NCBI RefSeq assembly: GCF_031458255.1
Contig: NZ_JAVDYC010000001.1
Coordinates: 3,667,001-3,731,000, forward strand
DNA length: 64,000 bases
Direction of reading: 5' to 3'
From: Catenuloplanes niger
GTDB lineage: Bacteria > Actinomycetota > Actinomycetes > Mycobacteriales > Micromonosporaceae
Made by a program: the position numbers and the translations under genes. Positions 8,636-18,813 of the stretch are shown piece after piece. The notes beneath the pieces are model-generated. The model was not told the DNA's origin. It saw only the letters and a list, made by a program, of their open reading frames with translations, and did not search any database. How positions within the stretch are numbered: the first letter of the stretch is position 1; every line of letters starts with the position of its first letter.

Positions 8636-9835
8636 CTAGTACTCCGGCAGCGACGGGTCGATGTTCTTGACCCAGGAGACCACGCCGCCCTGCACGTGGA
8701 CCGCGTCGGCGAAGCCGGCCGCCTTGACCGCGGCCAGCGCCTCGGCCGAACGCACACCGGACTTGCAGTGCAGCACGATCTGCTTGTCCTGCGGCAGCTT
8801 GGACAGCGCCTCGCCGTTCAGGATGTCGCCCTTGGGGATGAGCGTGGAGCCGGGGATGCGGACGATCTCGTACTCCGCGGGCTCACGCACGTCGACCAGG
8901 AAGAAGTCCTTGCCGGCGTCCTGCCACTCCTTGAGCTCCTTGACCGTGATGGTCGAGCCCAGCGTCGCCTCCTGCGCCTCCTCGGAGACCGCGCCGCAGA
9001 AGTCGTCGTAGTCGATGAGACCGGTGATCGGCTCCGCGTTCGGGTCCTTGCGGATCTTGATGGTGCGGTACGACATGTCCAGCGCGTCGTAGACCATCAG
9101 GCGGCCGACCAGCGGCTCACCGATGCCGGTGATCAGCTTGATCGCCTCGGTGACCTGGATCGAGCCGATCGACGCGCAGAGCACGCCGAGCACGCCGCCC
9201 TCGGCGCACGACGGGACCATGCCGGGCGGCGGGGGCTCCGGGTAGAGGTCGCGGTAGTTCGGTCCGTACTCGTTCCAGAACACGCTGACCTGGCCGTCGA
9301 AACGGTAGATCGAACCCCACACGTACGGCTTGCCGAGCAGCACGCACGCGTCGTTCACCAGGTAGCGGGTGGCGAAGTTGTCGGTGCCGTCGACGATCAG
9401 GTCGTACTGCCCGAAGATCTCGAACACGTTGTCGTTGTCGAGCGACGTGTTGTGGACCTGGACGTTCACGTACGGGTTGATCTCGCGCACGGACGCGGCC
9501 GCGGACTCGGCCTTCGGCTTACCGATGTCGGACTGGCCGTGGATGATCTGACGCTGCAGATTGGACTCGTCCACCGTGTCGAAGTCCACGATGCCCAGCG
9601 TGCCGACGCCGGCGGCGGCAAGGTACATCAGCGCCGGGGAGCCCAGGCCACCGGCGCCCACACAGAGCACCTTGGCGTTCTTGAGCCGCTTCTGCCCCTC
9701 GACCCCGACGTCCGGGATGATCAGGTGGCGGGAATAGCGACGGATCTCGTCGACGGTCAGCTCGGCGGCGGGCTCGACGAGCGGGGGTAGGGCCACGATA
9801 TGACTCCCCGGATCGATTGGGTATACGGACGCCAT
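8636..9835 (-). CDS. moeZ: adenylyltransferase/sulfurtransferase MoeZ
   Basis: A 399-residue fusion of an E1-like MoeB/ThiF adenylyltransferase (about 30-270) and a C-terminal rhodanese domain (about 295-395). VLCVGAGGLGSPALMYLAAAG is the ATP-binding glycine loop, and DFDTVDESNLQRQ carries the catalytic Asp and Arg region. LHCKSGVRSAEAL contains the persulfide-carrying Cys. The family adenylates and thiocarboxylates small sulfur carriers (MoaD, ThiS, CysO type) for molybdopterin and other sulfur pathways. The ATG at 9835 gives MASVYPIDPGSHIV, like other MoeZ proteins; an upstream ATG adds 17 residues that look non-coding. It has its own terminator and heads a neighbourhood that matches the Rv3206c-Rv3211 order of M. 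tuberculosis. Confidence 0.95.
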   Translation of the reverse strand: MASVYPIDPGSHIVALPPLVEPAAELTVDEIRRYSRHLIIPDVGVEGQKRLKNAKVLCVGAGGLGSPALMYLAAAGVGTLGIVDFDTVDESNLQRQIIHGQSDIGKPKAESAAASVREINPYVNVQVHNTSLDNDNVFEIFGQYDLIVDGTDNFATRYLVNDACVLLGKPYVWGSIYRFDGQVSVFWNEYGPNYRDLYPEPPPPGMVPSCAEGGVLGVLCASIGSIQVTEAIKLITGIGEPLVGRLMVYDALDMSYRTIKIRKDPNAEPITGLIDYDDFCGAVSEEAQEATLGSTITVKELKEWQDAGKDFFLVDVREPAEYEIVRIPGSTLIPKGDILNGEALSKLPQDKQIVLHCKSGVRSAEALAAVKAAGFADAVHVQGGVVSWVKNIDPSLPEY

Positions 9836-9928
9836 TGTTGCTCGGCCGTGACGAAGCACGCCATGAGAAGCGACACGCGCCCGCACTGCGGGACAGGGGA
9901 ATAGTTCACGTCGGTACGGGAGCGCGGT

Positions 9929-11098
9929 TCACCGCACCGCCTTGCCCTGGTAACGGCGCCCGGCCAGGTACGGCCACGCGTTCGCGAGGCAGCCGCGCAG
10001 GCCGTACGTCTGCTGCTGCATGACCGGCGCCGGCGAACCCGGCCCGGGACAGGCCTCGTGCCCGTGCCCGAACTGGTGACCGGTCTCGTGGTTGATCGCG
10101 TACGCCCGATAATCGGCGAGCGGCGCGCCGTAGTCCGGGATCGCGGTGTGCCAGCGCGCGGCGTTGATGACCACCTTGCCGACCAGCCGGCAGGACGTGT
10201 AGCCGGACGTGGTCAGGCCGTCCGCCGCGCACATCTTCTCGCTGGTCCGCGGCGTCGCGAGGTAGACGACGAACTCCGCGTTCTGTCCCTGCGCCACCCG
10301 CTGCAGGCGGAACTGCCCGGACGCGATCCAGCTGCGCCGGTCCCCGAGGATCCGGTCCACCTCGGCCGCGAACGCGTCCACCGGCACACCGGTGCCGCCC
10401 TCCGCCACCACGCGGAAGCGCCGCAGCATCCCGGCCCGGCCCAGCACCGGACCGGGGCCGGCGGCGTGGGTGAACGTCCCGGTGCCCTGCTGCGCGAACG
10501 TGGCGGCCTTCTCCGGCATCACCGTCTCACCGCCGGGTGGCGGCGCGGCGGCGGACCGCGAGGCGACCGGCGTCTTCGGGACCACCGGCGTCTTCGGGAC
10601 CACCGGTGTCCGGACGGACGGCGTCGGGGCGGGCGACGCGGGGTGGGGCGCGTCGGCCGAACGGGTCGGCGGCTCCGCCGGCGTGACCGGCCCGGCGGGG
10701 TCGCCGGGCGCGCTGACCGGGCGGTAGTCCGGGCCCCGGGCGAGATCCACCCCGACCAGCGCGGCCGCGGCCAGCAACAGCGCGATCACGCCGGTACGCC
10801 GCCGCTTGCGCCGCAACCGGCGGATCGGTTCGGCCGGCGCCGGCGACCGGGCCGGGCCGGGGATGCGGACCGAGCCGGCGTCGCGGCGCAGCCGGCCGGA
10901 CCGGCCCTCCGCGCGCGTGACGGCCAGCGACCGGGACATCGGCGCGGTGGGCAGACCGAAGTTCTCCCGCCGCTGGCGCCGGCGCTCGTCCGGGTCGAGA
11001 CGGACACGCCTGATCGCCGCCGCGGCGGCCGCGCGTTCCTCGGAGGTACGGCCACCAGCGGCACCCAGGGGATAGGTTCGGTTACCCGGAGTAGCCAT
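9929..11098 (-). CDS. DUF3152 protein, membrane-anchored putative zinc metalloprotease
   Basis: A 389-residue protein. Residues 1-110 are a basic, disordered cytoplasmic part ending in RRLRRKRRRTGVIALLLAAAALVGVDLA, which gives one membrane anchor. A Pro/Thr-rich linker holds a short duplicated VPKTPVVPKTPV stretch. The C-terminal domain (about 190-389) is DUF3152. At 337-347 it contains HETGHQFGHGH, an exact HExxHxxGxxH pattern as in metzincin proteases, with VMQQQ at about 359 as a possible Met-turn. Three Cys surround the site. The M. tuberculosis counterpart next to moeB1 is Rv3207c. The motif is seen directly; protease activity is inference. It lies 93 bp upstream of moeZ on the same strand. 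Confidence 0.88.
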   Translation of the reverse strand: MATPGNRTYPLGAAGGRTSEERAAAAAAIRRVRLDPDERRRQRRENFGLPTAPMSRSLAVTRAEGRSGRLRRDAGSVRIPGPARSPAPAEPIRRLRRKRRRTGVIALLLAAAALVGVDLARGPDYRPVSAPGDPAGPVTPAEPPTRSADAPHPASPAPTPSVRTPVVPKTPVVPKTPVASRSAAAPPPGGETVMPEKAATFAQQGTGTFTHAAGPGPVLGRAGMLRRFRVVAEGGTGVPVDAFAAEVDRILGDRRSWIASGQFRLQRVAQGQNAEFVVYLATPRTSEKMCAADGLTTSGYTSCRLVGKVVINAARWHTAIPDYGAPLADYRAYAINHETGHQFGHGHEACPGPGSPAPVMQQQTYGLRGCLANAWPYLAGRRYQGKAVR

Positions 11099-11262
11099 CG
11101 CCCTTCAAGGTTGCCACCAAAAGCGGCCGGAAACGGCGTAACCCGCCCGAGAAGGTGTTTTCGCCTCGCCGTGGCCCGGCCATCCCTCGTGCGGCGGACC
11201 GTGGGCGCGGGCCGCACGGTGCGCGGTCTGCCCGCACGCCGGAGCGGCATGCGGGCAGCCGG

Positions 11263-13704
11263 TCAGGAGGGCAGCAGGCCTTCCAGTCGCCGGTTGACGG
11301 CCGCGAGCGTGGCGCGCACCACGGCCTGCCGCCGGTCACCGCCGACCACGGCCGAGCCGCTGAGCTGCTCGACCCAGCCGTCACAGGCCAGCAGCAGCAC
11401 GACCAGCGCGACCTCGGTGGTGCCGAACGGCACCACGGCGGCGTGCTCGACGTAACAGCGGCCGGGCTCCTCGCCGTTGTCGTCGGAACGCAGCAGCTCG
11501 TCCACGGCGGAGGCGGCCGCGACCGCGCAGAGGCGCAGCACGTAGCCGTCGACGGCCGGTCCGGTGGCGACGCCGGTGGCGACCTGCTCGCCGACCGCCA
11601 GCTCCACCTCCACGGTCACGTCCAGGCCGAACGTGCGGGTCTGTACGTGCTCGATCAGCACGCGCGGGCCGGGACGGCCACCCGGGTCCAGCGCCGGCGG
11701 GCCGACCACGGCCGCGGTCGGCTGGCCGGGCAGGTAGCCGGCCGCGAGCTGCTCGCCGGTCTCGTCGGTGGCGGCGGCCGGCTCGACCGGCAGGCTCTCG
11801 GTCGGCGGTGACACGCGGCGGCGCCGGGCCGGCTCGTCCGCCGGGGCCGGCTGCGCGGGGAGCGCGGGGACCGGCTGGCTGGGGACCGGCCGGACGCCCG
11901 GCTGGATCGGCACGTGCGCGGACGCGGCGGACGACGACTCGGATTTCGGCGTGGTGGCCGGGCGCGGCAGGTAACTGACGCCGCTGCGGCTCTGCGGCCG
12001 GGACGGCGCGTCGGCCGGCGGCTCGGCGGCGGTCGGGCGGATCGGCGTGACCGACGCCGGGACCGACGCCTCCCCGCCGATCGGCAGGCCCTCCTGGGAG
12101 GAGGCGGCCAGGCCCATGCGCTCCTGCAGCAGCCGGGCCACCATCCGGGAGACCTCGGCCGGGTCGGCGCCGTCGGTCAGGTCGAGGCGCAGCTTGTGCG
12201 CGCCGCTCTCGGTGATGTGCACGGTCGCGTGCCGCACGCCGGCGACCTCGCGCACCGCGGCCTGGATCGCGTCCACGTCGAACCCGTCCGGGCGGTCGCG
12301 CTCCGGCGCCGGGTCCTCCCGGCGCAGGCTGTCGCGGATCCGGGCCAGGTCGGGCGTGTCGGCGGCGGGCGGGCCGGCGATCGGGGCCGCGGGTATCAGC
12401 GGCACGTCGTCGGACGGCACGCGCTTGGGCAGCGCCTCCGCCGCCCGGCCGAAGTCGTCGAACTCGTCGCGGCCCGGCGGCAGCAGGCCGGGGGGCGGCG
12501 GCGGATACGCCGGGAAGCCCCCGGAGTATCCGGACTGGCGGAACGTCGGCTCGTCCGCCGGGTCCGGTATCGCGCGCCGGCGGCCCTCCTCGGGCTGGTC
12601 GGCACGCCGGCTGTCCAGGTCCAGCGGACGGAACTCACGGCGGCCGGCCGCGCGCGGCGCGGCCTCCCGCGGCTCCGTGCTCTCCTCGCCCGCGCGCGCG
12701 GAACGGCGCGGCGGCAGATCGCCGTCCGTCTCCGGCGACCGGCTCTCGCTCGACCGGCGCGGCTCGTAGGCGAGCCGGTCCGGGTGCGGCGACTCCACCG
12801 GCGCGGCCGGCGGCTCCTCCGGCGCGGCGGGCACGTCGGCCGGCGCTTCGGTGCGATCCCGGCCGAACGCGCGGCCGAACTCCGGCGAGCGGCGGCGCAG
12901 ACCCTCCAGCAGCCGGCCACCGGCCTCGCTGAGCCGATCGCGCGCCTGGCGGGTGGGCAGGCCCTCCGGCGAGTCGATCAGGCGCGGACCGTTCACCTCG
13001 GTGTCCGTCAGGTCGGCCCGGGACTGCTCCCGGCCGTCCCGGGAGAGGCCGCCGTCGATCGCGCGCAGGCCGCCGGTCGGGTTGTCGCCACGACGGCCGA
13101 GGCGCGGCTCGTCGGCGCGCGGCGCACCCACCGGGCGCAGCGGCTCGACCGGCCGCGGCCCGGTGACCGGGCGAGGGCCGGAGTACCGGCTCGGCGGGTC
13201 CGGCTCGCCTCGGCCCCACGCGGGCTCACCCGACGAGTGCCACGAGTCACGCGGTGTGATCTCGGACTCGGTCGGCTCGCCCGGGTATGTCGGGCGCGGG
13301 AGGAGACCTGCGTCCTCCAGGTCACCTTCGTACGGGTACGGGGGCGCGCTGGCCGGCACCTGAGCGGCTGGCAGCGGGGGTTGCGGCTCTACCGGGTGCT
13401 CCTCGTGATCATGGCCGTTGACCGGCCGACGCTGGGTCCGGCCGGTGGCGGCCGGCGGGGACGGCGACAGTTGTGCCATCAGGTCTGCATATCGGGCCTG
13501 CGGGTCGATCCATGAGGACGCGTCGCGATCGTTCGTCCGGCGCCATGCCGGGGGCATCGGCTCCGGCTCGTGCGAGGGACCCGCGTTCGACCATGCGGAA
13601 TCGACCGGCGCCCAGCCGTTCGGCCGGGCGCGGTCGTCACGCGGAGCCGCACCGTTATGGTTTTCACCCGGCGTGGCGTCGTCCGCTTCCCTCGATTCGT
13701 CCAC
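11263..13704 (-). CDS. large disordered protein with conserved C-terminal domain, function unknown
   Basis: An 813-residue protein I do not recognise. Residues 1 to about 440 are highly charged and Pro/Arg/Asp/Glu-rich, with no predicted fold. A folded segment at about 460-530 contains IQAAVREVAGVRHATVHITESGAHKLRLDL. A Pro-rich linker follows. The C-terminal 120 residues, starting PGPRVLIEHVQTRTFGLDVTVEVELAVGE, have the look of a compact alpha/beta domain with the hydrophobic ALVVLLLACDGWVEQLSGSA. There is no signal peptide or membrane helix. It is inserted between the DUF3152 gene and the divergent TetR gene, a position that is empty in M. tuberculosis. The unbroken long frame and the two conserved-looking domains support it as a real gene. 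An antisense frame across the same DNA is a composition shadow. Confidence 0.8.
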   Translation of the reverse strand: MDESREADDATPGENHNGAAPRDDRARPNGWAPVDSAWSNAGPSHEPEPMPPAWRRTNDRDASSWIDPQARYADLMAQLSPSPPAATGRTQRRPVNGHDHEEHPVEPQPPLPAAQVPASAPPYPYEGDLEDAGLLPRPTYPGEPTESEITPRDSWHSSGEPAWGRGEPDPPSRYSGPRPVTGPRPVEPLRPVGAPRADEPRLGRRGDNPTGGLRAIDGGLSRDGREQSRADLTDTEVNGPRLIDSPEGLPTRQARDRLSEAGGRLLEGLRRRSPEFGRAFGRDRTEAPADVPAAPEEPPAAPVESPHPDRLAYEPRRSSESRSPETDGDLPPRRSARAGEESTEPREAAPRAAGRREFRPLDLDSRRADQPEEGRRRAIPDPADEPTFRQSGYSGGFPAYPPPPPGLLPPGRDEFDDFGRAAEALPKRVPSDDVPLIPAAPIAGPPAADTPDLARIRDSLRREDPAPERDRPDGFDVDAIQAAVREVAGVRHATVHITESGAHKLRLDLTDGADPAEVSRMVARLLQERMGLAASSQEGLPIGGEASVPASVTPIRPTAAEPPADAPSRPQSRSGVSYLPRPATTPKSESSSAASAHVPIQPGVRPVPSQPVPALPAQPAPADEPARRRRVSPPTESLPVEPAAATDETGEQLAAGYLPGQPTAAVVGPPALDPGGRPGPRVLIEHVQTRTFGLDVTVEVELAVGEQVATGVATGPAVDGYVLRLCAVAAASAVDELLRSDDNGEEPGRCYVEHAAVVPFGTTEVALVVLLLACDGWVEQLSGSAVVGGDRRQAVVRATLAAVNRRLEGLLPS

Positions 13705-13867
13705 CGTGCGCTCCTCCGTCGCCCCCGCTGAGGCTACCGTGTGCTGACAGCAGCGATAAGTTGCTACGTCGGGCTAATTCGGCGACCGGGCGGGGGACGG
13801 TGGTGGAAACCACGTGTCGCCGGATACTTGAGCCCATGGCGCGAGCGGTGCACAGTCCGCCCGCAGC

Positions 13868-13875
13868 AAGGAGGT
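13868..13875 (+). promoter_or_regulatory. strong ribosome binding site fixing the TetR start
   Basis: AAGGAGGT, a full anti-16S match, lies 6 bp before the ATG at 13882. It rules out the longer frame that begins at 13741. Confidence 0.9.
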
Positions 13876-13881
13876 AGATCC

Positions 13882-14514
13882 ATGACCGCAGCGTCGGGGG
13901 GCGCTCAAACGGCGGGACGGCCGACGCGTCTGCCGCGCTCCGCGCGCCGCAAGCAGTTGCTCGCCGCCGCGCAACAGGTCTTCGTCGCGCAGGGTTACCA
14001 CGCGGCCGCGATGGACGACATCGCGGAGCGTGCCGGCGTCTCCAAGCCGGTTCTCTACCAGCACTTCCCGGGCAAGCTCGAGCTCTACCTGGCGCTGCTG
14101 GACACGCACTGCGAGGCGATCGTCGCGAAGGTCCAGGCCGCGATGCAGGCGACGCCGGACAACAAGGAGCGCGTCCGCGGTGCCGTGACCGCGTACTTCG
14201 ACTTCGTCGACCACGAGAGCGAGGCGTTCCGCCTGGTCTTCGCGTCGGACCTGCGCAACGAGCCGGCCGTACGGGAGCGCGTGGAGCGGGTCGAGAAGGG
14301 CTGCATCGCGGCGCTGACCGACACCATCATCTCGGACACCGGGGTCAACCGGGCGCACGCCGAGCTGCTCGCCTCCGGCCTGGTCGGCGCCGCGGAGACC
14401 GCCGCGCAGTTCTGGCTGGCCAACGGTCGCCAGATCCCCAAGCAGGAGGCGGAGTCACTGCTGACCGCCCTGCTCTGGCGCGGGATCGCGAGCTTCCCAC
14501 TGCAAGGTGACTAA
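13882..14514 (+). CDS. TetR/AcrR-family transcriptional regulator (Rv3208-like)
   Basis: A 210-residue regulator. The N-terminal helix-turn-helix (about 20-66) reads RSARRKQLLAAAQQVFVAQGYHAAAMDDIAERAGVSKPVLYQHF. The C-terminal half is an all-helical ligand domain containing YFDFVDHESEAFRLVF and FWLANGRQIPKQEAESLL. It sits directly upstream of the DUF3107 gene (95 bp) and divergent from the 813-residue gene. In M. tuberculosis the equivalent pair is Rv3208/Rv3208A, so gene order supports orthology. The inducer and targets are unknown; I see no obvious palindrome in the 177-bp divergent region. Confidence 0.93.
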   Translation: MTAASGGAQTAGRPTRLPRSARRKQLLAAAQQVFVAQGYHAAAMDDIAERAGVSKPVLYQHFPGKLELYLALLDTHCEAIVAKVQAAMQATPDNKERVRGAVTAYFDFVDHESEAFRLVFASDLRNEPAVRERVERVEKGCIAALTDTIISDTGVNRAHAELLASGLVGAAETAAQFWLANGRQIPKQEAESLLTALLWRGIASFPLQGD

Positions 14515-14609
14515 TTCAGCTCTGCGCGAGCACGGCGGTTGAGCTGCCGATCGGCGCCCCTGATCGGCTAGCCTTCGAACGGAACATCTTCGTCCCATGA
14601 GGAGGACCC

Positions 14610-14834
14610 GTGGAGGTCAAGATCGGCGTCCAGTACGCGCCGCGCGAGCTCGTGCTGGAGAGCGGACAGACGCCGGACGAGGTCGAAAAGGTCGTGACCG
14701 AGGCGATCAACGGCGACGGCGTCCTCACCCTCACCGACGAGAAGGGCCGTAAGGTCATTGTCCCGGTGACGAAGGTCGCCTACGTGGAGATCGCGGAGGC
14801 GAGCCAGCGCTCGGTCGGCTTCACCGCCCGCTGA
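14610..14834 (+). CDS. DUF3107 protein (TB9.4-like)
   Basis: A 74-residue protein beginning VEVKIGVQYAPRELVLES and ending SVGFTAR. It is the full length of the DUF3107 family, whose member Rv3208A is the antigen TB9.4. A GAGGAGG ribosome site precedes the GTG start. It probably forms a small alpha/beta fold, with the central VLTLTDEKGRKVIVPVTKVAYVEI as a beta-rich half. It follows the TetR gene and ends at a strong terminator, so it is a two-gene unit with that regulator or has its own promoter in the 95-bp gap. No biochemical role is established that I know. Confidence 0.93.
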   Translation: MEVKIGVQYAPRELVLESGQTPDEVEKVVTEAINGDGVLTLTDEKGRKVIVPVTKVAYVEIAEASQRSVGFTAR

Positions 14835-14851
14835 GCCACGACGATGTGATC

Positions 14852-14890
14852 GAGCCGCCGGGGCCGCGAGACCCCGGCGGCTCAATTTTT
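14852..14890 (+). terminator. rho-independent terminator after DUF3107 gene
   Basis: A perfect 12-bp stem GAGCCGCCGGGG / CCCCGGCGGCTC with an 8-nt loop is followed by AATTTTT. It lies 17 bp past the stop codon and faces the convergent ferritin-like gene. Confidence 0.95.
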
Positions 14891-14914
14891 CGGCGCCTCG
14901 GTTTCCCGAGGGCC

Positions 14915-15583
14915 TCAGTTGTTCAGGTCGAGCGCGTTCATCCGTGCCGAGTGCGCCGTGGTGAGCCGCTGGAAGAGCTTCTGCACGCCGTCGTCGCGCC
15001 CGGCGCCGGCGACGATCAGCTCGGTCAGCGACGCCCGCTCGGCCGCGACCCGCTGGGCGTGCGACAGCGTCTCGCCGACCAGCCGCCGCGCCCACATCGA
15101 GAGCCGGTTCGCAACCTTGGGATCCGCCTCGATCGCGGCCCGCAGCTCCGCCTCCGCGAACGCGGCGTACCGGCCGTCGTGCAGCACCTGCCGCACCAGG
15201 TCGCCGTCCGCCGGGTCGAGCAGCGCGGCCACCTCGGCCAGGAAGTCGTCCGCGATGCCGTCGCCGACGTAGACCTTGGTCAGCGCCTCCAGCCAGTCCT
15301 TCGGCTCGGTGGCGTCGTGGTACTCCTCGACCGGGCGCACGTAGGGCACCATCGCCGCCTGCGGGTCCACGCCGTGCTCCGCAAGCCGGGCCGCGACCCG
15401 CTGATAGCCGTCCACCTCCACCGCGGCCATCTCGCCGAGCATGGCGCGCCGGCGCAGGTCGGGGGCGAGCGCGGCGTCCCGCGCCATCCGCTCGAACGCG
15501 AGCAGCTCGCCGAACGCGACCAGGCCGAGCAGCTCCACCACGGGGGCACGAAGATCTTGCGATCGTGAATCGTCACCGGACAC
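14915..15583 (-). CDS. ferritin-like fold protein (Rv3210c-like)
   Basis: A 222-residue all-helical protein of the actinobacterial ferritin-like group related to MiaE-type tRNA hydroxylases. ELLGLVAFGELLAFERMARDAAL, then EMAAVEVDGYQRVAARLAEHGVD and later FAEAELRAAIEADPKV, give the four-helix pattern. Glu and His pairs (AFGE, EMAAVE, SHAQ) stand where such proteins bind two metal ions, so a di-iron centre is possible but not proven. A GTG at 15583 is the start. It lies between the DUF3107 terminator and the helicase leader, the same order as Rv3208A-Rv3210c-Rv3211. Substrate and reaction are unknown. Confidence 0.82.
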   Translation of the reverse strand: MSGDDSRSQDLRAPVVELLGLVAFGELLAFERMARDAALAPDLRRRAMLGEMAAVEVDGYQRVAARLAEHGVDPQAAMVPYVRPVEEYHDATEPKDWLEALTKVYVGDGIADDFLAEVAALLDPADGDLVRQVLHDGRYAAFAEAELRAAIEADPKVANRLSMWARRLVGETLSHAQRVAAERASLTELIVAGAGRDDGVQKLFQRLTTAHSARMNALDLNN

Positions 15584-16003
15584 GAGCGCAGGCTACCGCT
15601 CAACGCTGAACGCGGCAGTGCACCGCGGTGACCAGCGACACCGGCATCGGTTGTGACCCACGCCACTGACGAGCACCCCGACCGAATCGAGATATTCCAG
15701 CTGAGGTGCCGTTCATGCTGGTCGGGTATGCTGGCAGCAGATCAGGCGCAGGTATCGATTTCATCGCTCCGCACGTGAGGCTGCACGACACGTGTGGCTC
15801 GCCGGGCTCTCGCCGCCGCTTTCGTGGCGCGAGGCTCGCGTCGCAGCCGTGTCGCACCAGACACGTCGGCCGGTGAACCCAAGCCCTGCGACGGCGTGCG
15901 GGCCCGCGGACGTCCTCGGACGACCGCGCGCGGCCCGCGCCTCGACCCACACGCGCCCTCGAACGAAGCGGGGCGCACCACGAGAGGGCACCCCCAAAAC
16001 TTT
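15584..16003. other. 420-bp divergent intergenic region and helicase leader
   Basis: It lies between the ferritin-like gene (minus) and the DEAD-box helicase (plus). The helicase frame stays open back to 15794, but the implied peptide is Arg/Ala-rich composition noise. I therefore treat it as a long promoter and 5' leader. Locally lower GC (about 15680-15770) suggests promoters there. No tRNA, riboswitch fold or clear operator was recognised. Confidence 0.5.
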
Positions 16004-17716
<1,713 letters not shown>

Positions 17717-17735
17717 GGTCCCGAAAGCAACGATC

Positions 17736-17770
17736 AAGGGCGGGTCTCCGGCGACGGAGGCCCGCCCTTT
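17736..17770 (+). terminator. rho-independent terminator after the helicase gene
   Basis: The stem AAGGGCGGG / CCCGCCCTT encloses a second stem CTCC/GGAG. T residues follow. It lies 20 bp past the stop codon. Confidence 0.93.
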
Positions 17771-18035
17771 CGCTGCGGCGCCGAGGCCGGTCCGGCCGTG
17801 TGCTGTTCCCACTCCCGGCATGGCCGCGTTCCGGGTGCGCCCGCACCGGTCGGCGCCCGCGCTCCTCCCGGACGGCTACGTGGCGCGCGGCGCGCCGTAC
17901 CCCCACATCTTCGGTTTTGATCTCAGGCCGGGAACCGGCCCGCCGATCCTGTGACCTGCGAGCCACGGATGGCCTCGCACCCGCGAGAGACGGACCTCTC
18001 GCGTGCGCCATGGACGGTGAAGGGCGGGTGTACCG

Positions 18036-18734
18036 ATGGATCGGCAGGCGATGGGGCTCACCCTCACCGCCAACGGCTTCGTGCCCGCGGTGCGGCCGGG
18101 CGTGCTCGCTGCGGCGGCCACGCGTCCGGTGGTGCGCGGGCACGTCGCGCTCACCTTCGACGACGGGCCGAGCGCGGGGACCGGGGTGGTTCTCAACATC
18201 CTGGCCGAGGCGCAGGCGAGGGCCACGTTCTTCTTCGTGGGCGGCGGTGTGGAGGCGGACTGGCGGTACGCGAGCCGGGCCGCGCTGGCCGGACACGCGA
18301 TCGGCAACCACAGCTACAGCCACCCCGACCTGGCCGCGATCCCACTCAAGGACGCGGCGGTCGAGCTCGGGCGCACCCAAGCCGCGATCACCCGCTACAC
18401 CGGGGCGGTCCCGGTCATCGGCCGGCCGCCGTTCGGCAGCGCGAACGAGGACGTGGTCATGCTGTTCCGCGAGTACGGCGTGGAGCCGGTGCTGTGGGCG
18501 TTCAACCCGGACGACGGCGCCGGTCAGGCCGCGGCCGCGATCGGCGCGGCGATCCTCGGCACGGTCCGGGACGGCGACATCGTGCTGCTGCACTGCGCGC
18601 AGCGGGAGACGCAGCGGATGTTGCCGGAGCTGATCACCGGCCTGCGCGCCCGCGGTCTGGAGCCCGGCCGGATCGAGATCACCGGCGACTACCAGGAGCG
18701 GAACCACTCCTACGCCCGCGCCGTCTCCTGGTGA
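18036..18734 (+). CDS. polysaccharide deacetylase family protein (CE4)
   Basis: A 232-residue NodB-type deacetylase. The metal and catalytic motifs are TFDDGP (Asp 42-43), HSYSHPD (His 92 and 96) and RPPFGSAN, and LLHC replaces the usual C-terminal LLHD. Members remove N-acetyl groups from peptidoglycan or chitin-like polymers. Unusually, no signal peptide or membrane segment precedes the domain: the protein starts MDRQAMGLTLTANGFVP. Either it is cytoplasmic or exported by another route; an upstream start is excluded by lack of a good frame. It is monocistronic between two terminators. The 265 bp before it contain no recognised gene. Confidence 0.9.
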   Translation: MDRQAMGLTLTANGFVPAVRPGVLAAAATRPVVRGHVALTFDDGPSAGTGVVLNILAEAQARATFFFVGGGVEADWRYASRAALAGHAIGNHSYSHPDLAAIPLKDAAVELGRTQAAITRYTGAVPVIGRPPFGSANEDVVMLFREYGVEPVLWAFNPDDGAGQAAAAIGAAILGTVRDGDIVLLHCAQRETQRMLPELITGLRARGLEPGRIEITGDYQERNHSYARAVSW

Positions 18735-18756
18735 CCGCGCCCGCCCGGGTATGAAA

Positions 18757-18797
18757 GAGCCGCCCCTCCGCGCGCTGCATTCGCGGAAGGGCGGCTC
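18757..18797. terminator. bidirectional terminator between convergent genes
   Basis: GAGCCGCCC and GGGCGGCTC form a 9-bp outer stem, extended by CCGCG/CGCGG. It separates the deacetylase gene from the minus-strand triple-module gene. Confidence 0.9.
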
Positions 18798-18813
18798 CGG
18801 TCCTACGGGGTGA

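Noticed and set aside
11914-13515. 533-codon plus-strand frame over the 813-residue gene
   Set aside because: Both strands are open here, but the minus strand has the conserved-looking C-terminal domain, typical codon use and a start at the divergent promoter region. The plus frame is Arg-dominated.
15584-16003. tRNA or small RNA in the helicase leader
   Set aside because: No cloverleaf, T-loop GGTTCGAATCC-like box or CCA end is visible.
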